A DNA stretch of 64,000 bases from Cordilura impudica (Eukaryota; Arthropoda; Insecta; Diptera; Scathophagidae). The stretch covers positions 31,514,032 to 31,578,031 of the forward strand of contig OY821518.1 in assembly GCA_963682025.1 (NCBI GenBank), in the 5' to 3' direction. The notes under the pieces are model-generated. The model was not told the origin of the DNA. It searched no databases and saw only the letters and a program-made list of their open reading frames with translations. The position numbers were made by a program, and so were the translations under genes. Shown one piece after another: positions 48,086-60,642 of the stretch (the stretch's first letter is position 1; each line of letters starts with the position of its first letter).

Positions 48086-48300
48086 AATTAAAAATGAAAA
48101 ATTAAAAATAAAAAATGAAAAATAAAAATGGAAAATAAAGAATTAAATATGAAAAACGAAAAACCAAAAATGAAAAATTACAAATAAAAAAAATTAAAAA
48201 TGAAAAATCAAAAATTAAAATTAAAAATGAAGAATGAAAAATAAAAAATATAAAAAAGGAAAAATTAAAATAAAAAATTAAAAACGAAAAATTTAAAATT

Positions 48301-48998
48301 AAACTGTTGAAATAATAAATAATAAGACGCTTTCTGTTTTTTTTTTTAAGTGCCATAAAAAATCTTTAATTACTAGATGTTTACACATCTCCCCTGTGAT
48401 CGGACTCACATGATCTTTTTGTTTGTTTTTTTTTTTTTTTGTTACTCCTTCTTCAGATGTATTAATTATTAATAACTTTTTTCACGCGAAATTCTACTTC
48501 GCTGCGCCATTTTCGTTCACTGAACACGGTCAACTACTGTCAAAATTTTTATAGATGGAACTTTTTTGTTCTTATTTTCATATTTTGGGGATTCCCCTTA
48601 TTATATTTTACTTTCTTCTCCGTATACAGTGTTGCGTAAAAGATTTTTTTTTTTAATAATTCATTATATGGAGACAAAAAAGCATGTGCGTCAAATTTAC
48701 ATCAGCAAAATTATTTCTTTAAAAAGAAAAATTCACTGTAGGGAAATTCATTATAAGGAGATCAATTCATTATAAGGAGAAGTTCACTATAGAGAAGTTC
48801 GACTGTATAATGGAATCCTCGCATTTAATATAATTAAATTCGTATTAAAAATAACACTTCTTCGAATTTTGATTATTCGAATCTGATAAAAGAAAAATAA
48901 TTGGAAAAATTGAATTCAGTCATCAAATGGCAAGAAATTCGCGAAAAGTCTTATTTTGGCTGGTTGTGTTATCTACCTCCTCACAATACCTGAACAAA
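48301..48998. other. Repeat-derived spacer with pogo-like right terminus
   Basis: 48310-48412 is the reverse of the fragment at 30330-30410. At 48735-48805 TTCATTATAAGGAGA occurs twice with one variant, ending GAGAAGTTCGACTG then TA, the mirror image of the CAGTTGAACTTC terminus at 41283. No gene. Confidence 0.45.
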
Positions 48999-49737
48999 AA
49001 CAAGTAAGAAAATTATAGTCGGTCTAGACCGACCATACGATACCCTATACCATGGCTTAGAAACCCTATCTCTATCTATAAGCAAAAACCAAATTTAAGT
49101 GGCATTGTTATTAATGTTTTTGGCTGCAGATATGAAAAAGTTCATATCGGGTGCTATATTTATATGTGGACTAGGTCAAAAAATTAACCGATCCTGACCA
49201 TATTTGGTAAAGTCATTTATATTTTGAAAAAATATACACAAACCAAATTTGAGAAAAATCTGTGGAATATTTTTGGTTTTTTTTGATAGATTTAAGTGAA
49301 GATCGGGAAGCAGCTCTATATGGGGCCTATGACTAAGAATTGTCCAATAGGGATTATTTTTGGAGATTATTTTACTAAGATCTATATGATAATTTGGATC
49401 TTATGGCAATTTATGTCGATTTCCTAGGGGTCATTTGTATGGGGACTAGGTCTGAACATGGACCGATTTTCAACAATTTCAATATCGTTCATCCTATGGC
49501 TGATAAAAGCTTATATACCAAATTTCATCGAAATATATTCATATTTGTGACCTGTAGTTCTATTACAAGGTTTACATGGACACACAGACGGACGGACGGA
49601 CATCGTTAAAACGACTCAGAAAGTGATTCTGAGCCGATCGGTGTAATAAAAGATGGCTCGAGGTCAAATATTTCTGGTAGTTACAAACAGCAGCACAAAG
49701 TCATTATACCCAAACCACATAGTCGTATAGAGTATAA
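48999..49737 (+). repeat. Family A repeat (A9)
   Basis: Forward copy with a mutated palindrome (GACCGACCATA) and a short GGAC tract at ~49588. It ends CACATAGTCGTATAGAGTATA. Confidence 0.8.
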
Positions 49738-49920
49738 TAATAAAATGTGTTAAAGCACGTGACCAAGAAGTGCATGTATGAGTGTATGTGGGAAATTTCA
49801 TATAAAAACAAGTATAACAAGAATAATGAATTATGATAATCAATACACAGAGCAAAAATAAATAATTCATAAATAGTAGGAACGGCTTTTAATGATATTG
49901 ATTCATAATTTATTTAAGAA
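49738..49920. other. Short spacer
   Basis: No feature recognised. Confidence 0.4.
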
Positions 49921-50360
49921 AACAAGTAAGAGTGTTATGTAAGGTTTTGCCGAATCTTTGATACCCTCCATCTGGGTTTTACGTTTACATTAACATCGAA
50001 TTTATGTATAATATAATCAAAAAGTAAACAATTTGGTAAATTGAATATTAAAATTATAAGAGCAAACACATTGAATTTTTAGCATATTTTGGAATTGTCT
50101 CCATATATTTGGTTATATCTTGGCACAATGATACCCGATTTAGCCCATTTTAAACACCAACCTACTCGAAATAATGAGAAATAATATTATCCTTAGTTTA
50201 CCCAAGTAAATTGTTTATTTTGTGATTGAGCGTAATTTCAACAGACAGAACGACAGTCGAACAGACAGACGGACGAACATCACTATATCGACTCTAGTTG
50301 TTATAAGAATCAAGAATATATGGGATCGCAAATTAATTTTTCAGTGGTGTGAAGGGTATA
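49921..50360 (+). repeat. Family C repeat (C3), short copy
   Basis: Starts AACAAGTAAGAGTGTTATG, carries ACAGACAGACGGACGAACATC, and ends GTGTGAAGGGTATA. At 440 bp it is the most compact C copy and approximates the unit without insertions. Confidence 0.7.
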
Positions 50361-50451
50361 AACATTACTCGAACAGAAATTTATAACAACTTGTATTAAT
50401 GCAGCCGATTGTTAATATAAAATAATAAAAAAAACAGAAGCAATTACCAAA

Positions 50452-52009
50452 TTTATAGTCGGTATAGGCAGACTATACGACAGAAGATGCGGCAAAGGGC
50501 CGGTCTTAGGTCCAACCGTACTGGATAAGGTTATTAATAGACATGAAAAATTAACATGCGACAAGCTTCAAAACTGGTTCTAACAAGCCCATATTTAGTG
50601 AAAATACGTACATAAAAACGTAATTTGAGTAATATGTGTATGTTATACTCGAAATTCTTTAGATAGATGCAAGTGATAATCGGGAGGATGCTTAATATGG
50701 GGAGGCACACACTTCATTTTTGCATTTATAATAAAGGGTTCGCCAAAAAAAACTACTGAATATTATCTCAAATTTCTTTTTTTATTTGAAAGTACAATCC
50801 TTCCGGTTAATAATGGAAAATAATTTCATTCAAATGGCTGCCTCGGCTGGCCATACAGTAGCCTACACGATCGGTCCAATTTTTAAGCACATTATCGATT
50901 GTGTGCAGCTGTATTTCACCAATGGCTTCACGAATATTGTCCTTTAAAGCGTCAATTGTCTCTGGCTTGGTGGCGTAACACTTATCTTTGAGGGCACCCC
51001 AGAAATAATAGTCCAACGGTGTCAAATCGCAGCTCCGAGGTGGCCAAACGACATCAGCTCTGCGGCTGATAATGCGATCTTCAAAAACAGGGCGCAAAAC
51101 ATCGAGTGTAGCTTCGGCTGTGTGGCACGTAGCGCCGTCCTGTTGAAACCAAATGTTGCCAATATCCTCCTCTTCAATTTTTGTGAACAAAAATTCGTTC
51201 AACATGGCACGATAGCGATCGCCATTGACTGTAACGGCCACTCCTTGCTCAATTATGCCTCTGGACCAAAATCCGCACCAAACAGTGACTCGTTTTGGGT
51301 GTATCGGCTTTTCAATGTATGCGTGCGGGTTTTCAGTGCCCCAAATGCGACAATTTTGCTTGTTTACATACCCGCCAAGATCAAAATGAGCTTCATCTGA
51401 GAAGATGATTTTTTTGGCAAAATCGGCATCTTCTGTAAGTATTGGATGGTCAGTTGGCTTCAACTCCTGAACCAATTGGACTTTGTATGGTCTTCATGCA
51501 AAATTCGTCTCAATGATGCCTCCGAAATGTTCAATTCTTGAGAACGACGGCGAATTGATGTTGATGGCGCTTCACGCACACTTTCTGCCACAGCAGCAAT
51601 ATTCTCGGGTGTACGCACTGTTTTTGGCTTTTCACGCTTTGGTTTATCGATGAGGATGCCAGTTTCCTTCACTTTTTTCACAAGATAACGAACATACGGA
51701 GCTGACGGTGCTTCTCTTCTTCCAAAATCCGTACGCAATTTTCGCACACATTCTGCAACATTACCATGATTTTCAAAGTAATGCAATATTTCCCAGCGTT
51801 GTTCAATCGTATACACAACCATATTCGTTCAGCGGAAGGATAAAACTAATTATCTGTCAAATCAGACATGAGCTAAGTGTTACCATTCACGAAATAAGCA
51901 CTAGTTGAAAAAAAAAACGTGAGATGGCGGACCCTTTATATGGATGTAATTAAAATATATAAACCAAATTTGAACATGATATTATAATTAGGATTTTCAT
52001 TCCTATTGA
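50452..52009 (+). repeat. Degenerate family A copy split by mariner M3
   Basis: TATAGTCGGTATAGGCAGACTATA-like head at 50454 and GTGATAATCGGGAGGATGC at ~50675. After the mariner, GGATGTAATTAAAATATATAAA (51940) continues the same repeat. The mariner target TA therefore lies inside this copy. Confidence 0.55.
50734..51936 (-). mobile_element. rosa-like (DD41D) mariner M3, defective
   Basis: 1203 bp with ends AAGGGTTCGCC / GGCGGACCCTT and TA on both sides. The transposase N-terminus is at 51460-51822 and the catalytic part at 50807-51475. FSDEAHFD, FQQDGATCHTA and TPLDYYFWG retain all three catalytic Asp. Small deletions (around 51275, 51445 and 51490) break the frame and remove helix-turn-helix and linker residues. 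Confidence 0.9.
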
Positions 52010-52347
52010 AAATAGGACAATTCTTAGTCATAGCCCCCATATAAAGTGTGCTTTCCGATCTTCACTTAAACCTATCAAAAACAAAAATATTGCACAGATT
52101 TTTCTAAAATTAGTTTGTATATGTTTTTGTAAAAAAAAGTCAGTATCGGCACATTTTTCGATCTAGTCTCCATATAAATATAACATCCGATATGAACGTT
52201 TTAATAAAATAAAAATAAAAATTCCACTCAGATTTGGTTTATGAATTTTTTCTATACCCAATTCTAGAACCTAGGACTAATTCTTTGAACACATGGTATA
52301 GGGTATCGCATAGTAGGTTTACGTCGACTATAATTTTCTTACATGTT
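52010..52347 (-). repeat. Family A fragment at head of duplication unit 4
   Basis: CAATTCTTAGTCATAGCCCC through TATAATTTTCTTACATGTT. Its right part is the same fragment found before copies 2 and 3, and 52348-52392 continues into the paralogue 5' flank before the piggyBac insertion. Confidence 0.65.
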
Positions 52348-52519
52348 AAAGTTATATATTGTATTGTTCGTTATTATAAAACAAAAATGTTTTTAACCCT
52401 TTCAGACATTTTGTCCAATATATTGGACATTTGTTTTTCTCTTTTAAAAGTCATATAGCGTTGCTGTAAATAGACGCATTTTGACAGTATGTACCGCTAT
52501 CAAAAGAGTGTTTCATAAG

Positions 52520-55500
52520 TTTTACATATGATGAATTTCATGTAAAAATCGAGATGCATTGAACCCGACCCCCTCAGATATCGATGAAATTTTGTTCATA
52601 GCTAAATTTGATCAATACAAACAAACCCTCATTTTTAGAAGTGACTGTTTTGCGATTTTTTGGGCGTGGCACAGTGGGAAAGTTTTCGAAAAAACGCGAA
52701 AATGGTCGAAAAGTGCTCCATTTAAAATGCAATAACTCAGAATCGGCTGAATCGATTTCCATGATCTTGGTATCTTTAAAAAGATATTTTAACAGGCTTT
52801 ATGACACGTTTGAAAAAAAAATACACTGTAGAAAATTTTATAACAAAAAGAAAATTTTAAATAACGAAAAAACCAAAAAGATCAAGGGTTTTTTTACAGT
52901 GTATTATTTTTTTAGAAAGGTTTATCCTTCACCTATACCATATCCAAAAAGTAAAATGGGTTCTTTTTTAGTTTTTTTTTATATAATTTTTTAAGTAGTG
53001 TCACTTCTAGTAATACGTACCGAAAGTTTTTGAAATAATTCGAATAACAGCGAAAATATCAGGTCACATTCTTACACATTTACAAAATTGTTCAACAATT
53101 CTAACATTTTTTAAATGTTTACAAATAAAACACCATCAACAATTGTTTATATTATTTGCCAAGTTTTTATTAATTTGTGTTTTATTTTATTTACATTTTT
53201 TTAAAGTTAATTATTTGTAAGAAATTTTGCGCTGCTCAAATTTGGTACAGTCAGAATATCTGCGCACATGTAAAAAAGTTTCATTTATTGGAATGAATGA
53301 ATGAAAGCCTTGAGTTCCTGTTATAGTTTGAACTTCTTTATATCTTGAAAATAGCTTTTCTTTAACGTTTTTGTATTCTTTAGCATCTGCGTAAGCAACT
53401 TGTATGGTGGTCTTATATGTTTCTGATGCCCACTGATAGAGTTGCCTCGTTGTCTGGATTTCATTTTTATTTGCAATACTATAATTTCGAGCACCTCTCT
53501 TCAATATTCCTGAGATTCCATCACATGCAGATTTTCCATGACTGGTAGCATAAAAGTGCCATTCAGCGTCAATACCAAAATCAGATTTGTGATGGGATAA
53601 ATTAATGAAGTTATATTTATTTTATATTGTGCTCCTGCACCATCTGATACGTAAATGATTTTATTAATATTGTTGGTTATATTGGCCTTCACGAACTGTA
53701 TAATTTTTGAAATATATAGATGAACTGCTATACTATCATGGGTATTGCAATCAGATATTATGGCGAAGCTTTTATGAAATAATTTATCGTTATCTGAAAA
53801 TAAACAAACAAAGGAAAAAAACAAATAAATAAAAAATATTAAATATTTTGATGAGTGTGGATGGCTGTGTTTACTAATACCAAAATATTAAAATAATTAC
53901 CTTTGTAATAAATAACGAACGGATGTATTGTAGCCTGATCATTATTCCAATGGTATCCTTGCACGGCATCTTGTACAAGAAATGCATAATTTTCAGCAAA
54001 GTCCATTTGAATTAACATTTCTCCTGATAACAGCGCCGCTCTTTTATTGCTGATATATTCAGATTGTCGCTTTGCTATGAAATGATGCGGAATCAGAACT
54101 TTGATGTGTTCAGTAAAATCGCTGACAAATGATTCTTGGTTGGTGGTTAACGTTTCCAGAACACATCTAATCGTTGTATTCCACTTTTTGTATATTATTT
54201 CTTCAGTTTGGTTATTTTCAAAATGTTTTAGCATATGAAACGCAACACTCGTGTTTTTGTATGTCACCATTACAAACAACGAATTTGAGAACATCTTTGT
54301 AGTCGGTAAATGTGAATTCTCCTTCAAAACAAAATGATTTTAAGCGACTTTTTTCAAACATCAATTTCATATTCTGATGCAATGTGCATACACAGATATT
54401 TTGCTGGTTTCCAACTTCAAGTTTCATACAATTTTTTGGCCTTAACATTGTAAATTTTGTAAAACCAACTTTGGCCAAGGGATGTTTTTTTTTTTAAGTT
54501 CGTAGTAAGATTCGCGTAGTGAAGATAACATCAGTCTTTTTTGAACTTTTTCACGTAAGTTCCCTTGTTTAATAGTAATTGAATCTTGCGATCCTGGCAT
54601 CATTCGGCTAATTTCATCATCTTCATAAAATAATTTGACTGTACTTAGAGTTTCGGTTGGTAAACTACGTCTGCTCATTTTTAAAAGATTGATATCTGCA
54701 AACTTCGTTTTATTCCTTTGGATTTCTTTACTTTTTTTGATACAATCGTGAGATATATATTGTATATATCATCCCCAAAACGATCTTTAATTTCTGCGTG
54801 ACTCATATTGATTGGTAAGAGAGATAAAAGTTTTTGCTTTTCCAAAAGATTTGAGCTGTTCTCTATTTGATATTTGATGTTTTGCAAAATTTCTTCGTAA
54901 ATGGCTTTGACGTTTTCAAGTTGCGCTGACAAATCAGATAATGGATCAGCTCCAAGTGAATCTGCTATATTTTCCAAAATTTGCACTGATTTTCTATTTC
55001 TGTATGCATCTCGTTTGATATATTTCCTTTTAAGAGGTGTCATTTGGTTTGGTAGATGAGGAATAATGTGATCATTTATATTTTCAATGAGTTCGTTGCT
55101 TTCGATGTTTGCATTACGGCTGGTACAAGTTGGAAGTTCATTCAATTCTTCGCTAATTTCATCGCTGGGCGTTATTGGTAAATAATTTGAGACTTCATTC
55201 TGCTCCACGTTGGATTCATTACGACTGCGCGCTTTTCTCAGTGTATTCCGGCAAGTTTCGCAAATACGGCTACAATGAATGTTGGCGACAGCTGGAAAGT
55301 ACTCAATTATATTTGCAATTATTTTACGAAGCGAAGCGCAACGCTTATTAGATATTTTTATGCATCTGTACTTATTGTTTGAATTCATATTCACTCAAAT
55401 TTTTAAAATATATGCGTAAAATTGTAATGGGATATCTTGGCTTCTCGAAACTGTTTATAATTATGAATTTCAGTACGTTGCACTTTTAAAATATGGACTT

Positions 55501-56452
55501 GTAATTTTCGCGTTCGTCGACACTTGTTGAATGAGTAAAATCGATCAATGCACTCCTATTTATACTGTGTATTGTTCACTAGTTTACTGACAGGTACTTA
55601 AAAATGGGTGCATATTTTTTTACGGTGGCTATATACCTGTTTCACCATGTGTGAGTTTTAAATTTTCCGAATAATGACCACCCTTAAATGTGGGTTGAAT
55701 TTCTGTAAAAAAGTCATACAGGTAGCCAACTGAAAAACCCAAATAATTAAAAATTACTTTGCTTACGCAATCATAAGAATTAAATAACCCTTTGTTTATT
55801 CCGTTTTGTTAATTCTGAGAATCATAAAAAATATGATCGAGGGTTTTTCCGAAGAATGTTGTGCATATGTAGAGCAAATTTTTGAAATTCATACCTTTAC
55901 TCAATTGCGAATAAAAGCGAATTGAGTTGGCAAATCATGTGTTGTACTGTGTTATTTTACCTGCAAATATAAAATATAAGGGCAATTACTAGAAGTGACA
56001 CTACTTAAAAAATTATATAAATAAAACTAAAAAAGAACCCATTTTACTTTTTGGATATGGTATAGGTGAAGGATAAACCTTTCTAAAAAAATAATACACT
56101 GTAAAAAAACCCTTGATCTTTTTGGGTTTTTCGTTATTTAAAATTTTCTTTTTGTCATAAAGCCTTTTAAAATATCTTTTTAATGATACCAAGATCATGG
56201 AAATCGGTTCAGCCGATTCTGAGTTATTGCATTTTAAATGGAGCACTTTTCGACCATTTTCGCGTTTTTTCGAAAACTTTCCCACTGTGCCACACCCAAA
56301 AAAACGCAAAACAGTCATTTGTAAAAATGAGGGTTTGTTTGTATTGACCAAATTTAGCTATGAACAAAATTTCATCGATATCTGAGGTGGTCGGGTTCAA
56401 AATTTCAGTTTTATCTTGATTTTTAAATGAAATTCATCATATATGCCTTTTA
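52520..56452 (-). mobile_element. Inner element with ~0.45-kb inverted arms
   Basis: 52520-53017 and 55985-56452 are inverted copies of each other at roughly 90% identity, sharing CATCGATATCTGAGG, GTGCCACRCCC and AGTGTCACTTCTAGTAAT in opposite orientation. Between them lies a minus-strand transposase-like gene. Long arms with an internal gene resemble foldback or long-TIR DNA transposons. The exact outer ends and target duplication could not be fixed. It is nested inside the left part of the piggyBac element. Confidence 0.7.
53211..55394 (-). pseudogene. Transposase-like gene of unassigned superfamily
   Basis: Starts MNMNSNNKYRCIKISNKRC at 55394, with C..C pairs (HCSRICETCRNTLRKARSR) suggesting a zinc-binding N-terminus. 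Frames then overlap in order: LFYEDDEISRMMPGSQD, VGFTKFTMLRPKNC with CVCTLHQNMKLMF, LIPHHFIAKRQSEYI, QMDFAENYAFLVQDAVQGYH with NNDQATIHPFV, IYVSDGAGAQYK, and DAEWHFYATSHGKSACDGIS. The last stretch needs a frame change near 53510. The D-x-E-N, SDGAGAQY and HGK-CDG blocks look like a D/D/E-type core, which is inference. I know this protein family as a recurrent uncharacterised one in invertebrate genomes. Breaks near 54440, 53830 and 53510 could be introns or frameshifts; the 53830 gap has a splice-like pattern. Confidence 0.6.
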
Positions 56453-57015
56453 CACGTGTAATTTTGTATTGATTGTCGATAAATTGATTTGTTTTCAAAA
56501 GTCCTTTGTGACTGCGAGATATAGCAATATTCAGTGCTTGTTTAAAGTGATAAATATATTATTTTAAGTTCTAAAAAAAATACGTAAGTGTTACTTGAGT
56601 GGCTGTTAAGCCATTTATGTAATAAAGTCTCCAGACGTATTTAAATGCATGTCCATTATATTGGACAATATTTCTTTGCCACGATTGTGGAATTTGATAT
56701 CTTAAAATACACTGTTTAGGTTTAACAGACAATTATAAAAAGTAGGCTTTGACAGATGGACAATATTACATACTTTGACAATTAGAATAAGTAGGCTATG
56801 ATATAGCATAATATTTTCAAAGACAGACAGACAGACAAAAGACAGTCTCATTATAGACATCGAAGTAAAAAAAACATATCGCGGACGAAAAATAAATTGA
56901 ATTTATAAATAAAATGTGTACTAAATTCAAATATAATAATCGCCAGCGTGTTTCATTTACCAAAAAATAAAATTGTAGACCAAAAGCCTACAGTATTACT
57001 GCTTTATTTCATGAA

Positions 57016-59705
57016 ATGGCTTCAAAACGACCACTGAGTGAAGAAGAAATCTTGAAACACTTAGAAGAAACTTCGGATCTAAGTGATTCAGGAGAAGATG
57101 ATGAAGTTGACCACCAATTTCCTCTTAGTAAGCTTCCTGAACAAATAGTGCAAGTTAATTGCCACGAAACAGGCTGAAGAAATTGATGATGGGGAAGTTT
57201 TAGAAGAGATTGAGGTGCCCAATATTTCGGAAATGGAATTTGCTACTCTAGGAGTTGAACTAACCCACTTGGTGGATTTAGTACCAGAAAGCCCTTGCGA
57301 AGTTTCTGAAAGCACCAAAATCCAATTCACCAAAAAAAAAAAAAAAAAACAAGAAAATTATAGTCGGTCTAGACCGACCATATGATGCCCTATACCATGG
57401 TTTAGAGACCCTATCTTTCGGTCCAACTAATTCGATATAGAAAGTAAGCATTAACCAAATTTGAGTGGCATTGTTATAATTTTTTTTTTGCTGCAAATAT
57501 GAAAAAGTTCATATCGGGTGCTATATTTATATGGGGACTAGGTCGAAAAATGAACCGACTTGACCATATTTGGTAAAGTCACTTATATTTTGAAAAAATA
57601 TATACAAACCAAATTTAAGAAAAATCTGTGCAATATTTTTGTTTTTTGATAGATTTAAGTGAAGAACGGGAAGCAGCTCATATGGGACCTATGACTAAGA
57701 ATTGTCCTATAGGGATTATTTTTGGACTACTGATTAATGGATATAATAAACACATACAAACCCAATTTGACTGAGATCTATATAATAATTTGGATCTTAT
57801 GGCACTTCATGTCGGTTTCATAGGGGTCATTTGTATGGGGGCTAGGTCTGAACATGGGCCGAATTTCACCAATTTCAAAAGCGTTCATCATATGGCCGAT
57901 GAAGGCTTATACTAAATTTCATCAAAATATATTCATATTTGTGACCTGTAGTTTGATTACAAGCTTTACATGGACACACAGACGGACGGACATTGTTAAA
58001 TCGACTCAGAAAGTGATTCTGAGTCGATCGGTATAATAAAAGATGGGTCTAGGTCAAATATTTTTGGTAGTTACAAACAGCAGCACAAAGTCATTATACC
58101 CAAACCACATAGTGGTATATTGTATGGAAGAATAGACTCATGCCTAGAATTTGTTGTTACATTTGATCCGCCAAATGATAATTATATATTGAAAACGCCA
58201 TTTCAATATTTCGATCATAAATTTTTTGACAAAGCCACATATTATACAAATTTATATGCCGTTCAGCAAGGTAAATCATCTTTCATACAATCCAACGCTC
58301 ATGAAATGCGTATATTTTTTGGGCTTCATATTTTGATGCGTTGTTTGAAATTTCCTCGAGTGCGAATGTACTTTGTTAAGCGTTGGGGAATGCCTTTGTT
58401 TTATGAAAAAATGACGATCAACCGTTTCTTTTTATTACGAAACTTTATACATGTAACAGATATTTCAGAACGGCCAAAAGATTGTCACGATAGAATATAC
58501 AAAGTAAGGCCCGTAATTGAACATGTGCGCCATCGGCTTCACCAATTGCCTTTGGAGGAAAATCTTTGCGTGGACGAGCAAGTAATTCCATTCAAAGAAA
58601 AATTTACTGGCCTGCAGTACATAAAAGGCAAACCATGTCCATGGGGTATCAAAGTATTCTTTTTATGCGGTAAGAGTGGAATGCCCTATGATTTCATTAT
58701 ATACCAAGGTTCTACAACACCACTCAACCAAATATTAGTCAAGACCATTGGAAGTGGATCAGCAGTTTTATCGCACTTGGCAAAGCGCACTCCAATGCAT
58801 TCTCAGGGTCACAAATTATATTTTGATAATTACTTCCCTTCTTTTCAAGTATTTGAAATTCTTCTGGATAGAGGTATTTATGCAGCACGAACAGTACGAA
58901 GCAATCGATTTAGCAATCCACCTTTGCCAGATCAAAAAGTTTTGAGTAAGCGTGGAAGAGGTGCTTCCTGTTTATTGTTAATTTCTGAACGAGTTTATAA
59001 ATTTTTGTTATTCAATTTTCAGGTGGTTTCACAATAAGGTTGTAAATCTAGCTTCGTGGGAGTCGGTTCATCAGATATGGCGAAGAGATGGGACAAAAAA
59101 AAACATTAAAATATGTAGAAGTAAACCGTCCTGAAGTTGTACGTTTATACAATGAAAATATGGGTGGAGTGGACCTCCTAGATCAAATGCTACAGTACTA
59201 TAGAATCAACATTCGTACTTCAAAATGGACCGCACGCGTAATAATGCATTTTGTTGACCTGGCGCTTACAGCTTCGTGGATGGAATATAAAAAAGCGTGT
59301 GAATTAAATGGAATCCCACAAAAAGATATATTAGATTCCCTAAGTTTTCGTGCTCATGTAGCGAATGTTTTGATTAAATTGCAGAAAAAAGATAATGATA
59401 TTAATATACCTCATAGAGGAAGAACCCCTTCATGTCCGCCCATATCAGAAAGCTGCATATCAACGATTTCTACTGAACCATTACAAAATTCACTCAAACG
59501 CAAAAAAACAAATCAAAGTGCACCTACTAAAGAAGTTCGACATGATAGTCAGAATCACTTACTAAATTATTTAGAAAATACCAACGCAGGTCGCTGCAAA
59601 ATGGCCGGTTGTTCAAAAAATTCTTTTATTGTTTGCAAAAAATGTAATGTGTATCTTTGTGTAAAACGCGGAAGTAATTGTTTCGCAAACTATCACTCAA
59701 AATAA
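57016..59705 (+). pseudogene. piggyBac transposase, frameshifted and interrupted
   Basis: The start MASKRPLSEEEILKHLEE at 57016 with an acidic stretch (SGEDDEVD) is typical of piggyBac N-termini; a frame break follows at ~57175. A family A repeat then splits the gene. After 58126 the frame gives SCLEFVVTFDPPND, MRIFFGLHILMRCLKFPR, CVDEQVIPFKEK (first catalytic Asp), KLYFDNYFPS (second) and, after breaks near 59020 and 59090, MGGVDLLDQ (third). The C-terminal Cys-rich domain is CKMAGC...CKKCNVYLCVKRG, ending at 59705. TTCAATTTTCAG at ~59017 is a good splice acceptor, so one break may be a small intron. Inactive because of the insertion and frameshifts. Confidence 0.85.
57348..58125 (+). repeat. 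Family A repeat (A10)
   Basis: Starts in an A-run (AACAAGAAAATTATAGTCGG) and ends CCACATAGTGGTATATTG. It is inserted in the piggyBac transposase, so it postdates that element. Confidence 0.85.
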
Positions 59706-59939
59706 ATGTTTTGATTACTTTTGTCTCATTTAGTTACACTTATTGACTTATAATTTACATACAAGAAATATATCCCCTGAATAATTTTGTCCAATATATT
59801 GGACAACACATTGGAGCCAGGTGAGACAACCTACCTTTAATTAGACTTCAGATTCTTACTCAGCACCCCAAAATTAGCTAACACTGAAATTTTCAGATTT
59901 TTATCTCAACTAGTTCACTTTAATGTCTGAAAGGGTTAA

Positions 59940-60642
59940 AATGAAAAATATTAGTTAATATAATTTAAATATTTATCCGACTTCTTTATTAAGCCACTGT
60001 ATACATATTTTATTGCTTGAAGTACACTCGTATACTCGTAACTAAAAACAAATTATTCAATTGACTTTTTCTCAAATTTCTCCCATTTTTTTTGGCAGTG
60101 GTCGATTTTTATTTCTGCTCAAAAAAATAAAAATCGAAATTTTAAAAAGCAAAGCATATTCTGAAAGTCTAATTCACAAGCATCGAAATTGTCTACTTTA
60201 ATCAGTTCTCCGACATTTACTGCTGTATGCTTTTTTTATTTAAAAAAAATATCAAAATAACTACTATTTTCGACCCCCCGAAAAAACACATTTACACGTA
60301 ATGCTATTGGCCTAGGTTGGTAAGCGTACGGGAACTCACCTATTAATTGCAAACTGTTTGTATCAAAAAAACTAGATAATAATTATAGAGATAAATCACT
60401 GGAAGCTATTTTTGTAATTTTTATTTGAAATTAAAGTGTTGTATTAACAGATCTCTCTCTCTCTATGTTAGTGGAACTTGATTTTATACAATTTATTGTT
60501 TAATTATAAAATTGCAATTGATGGGAAATCGAAATAGAAAAAAATACAAATGTCGTCTTATTAATTTGTTATTTGTTTTACTCACTTATAAATATATAAT
60601 AAATAATAACAAACAATAAACATACAGTTTGCAAAAAACGCT
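59940..60642 (+). promoter_or_regulatory. 5' flank and core promoter of paralogue 4
   Basis: Continues the flank shared with copies 2 and 3, with CTATTGGCCTAGGTTGGTAA and ATAAAATTGCAATTGATGGG. TATAAATATA lies at 60587-60596 and an ACAGTTTG initiator at 60624-60631, 17 nt before the ATG. This is the clearest TATA box of the four. Confidence 0.6.

Larger units (their letters stand above)
52397..59935 (+). mobile_element. piggyBac-type element with two nested insertions
   Basis: Terminal repeats CCCTTTCAGACATT (52397) and AATGTCTGAAAGGG (ends 59935), each flanked by TTAA (52393-52396 and 59936-59939), the piggyBac target. TGTCCAATATATTGGACA-type subterminal palindromes occur near both ends. The 7.5-kb span includes an inner inverted-arm element (52520-56452) and a family A repeat (57348-58125); without them it would be about 2.8 kb. 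It interrupts the conserved 5' flank of paralogue 4, whose remainder resumes at 59940. Confidence 0.85.

Noticed and set aside
48102..48356. An 84-residue Phe/Ile-rich frame on the minus strand resembling a membrane protein.
   Set aside because: It is a reading of the degenerate edge of the AT heptamer array.
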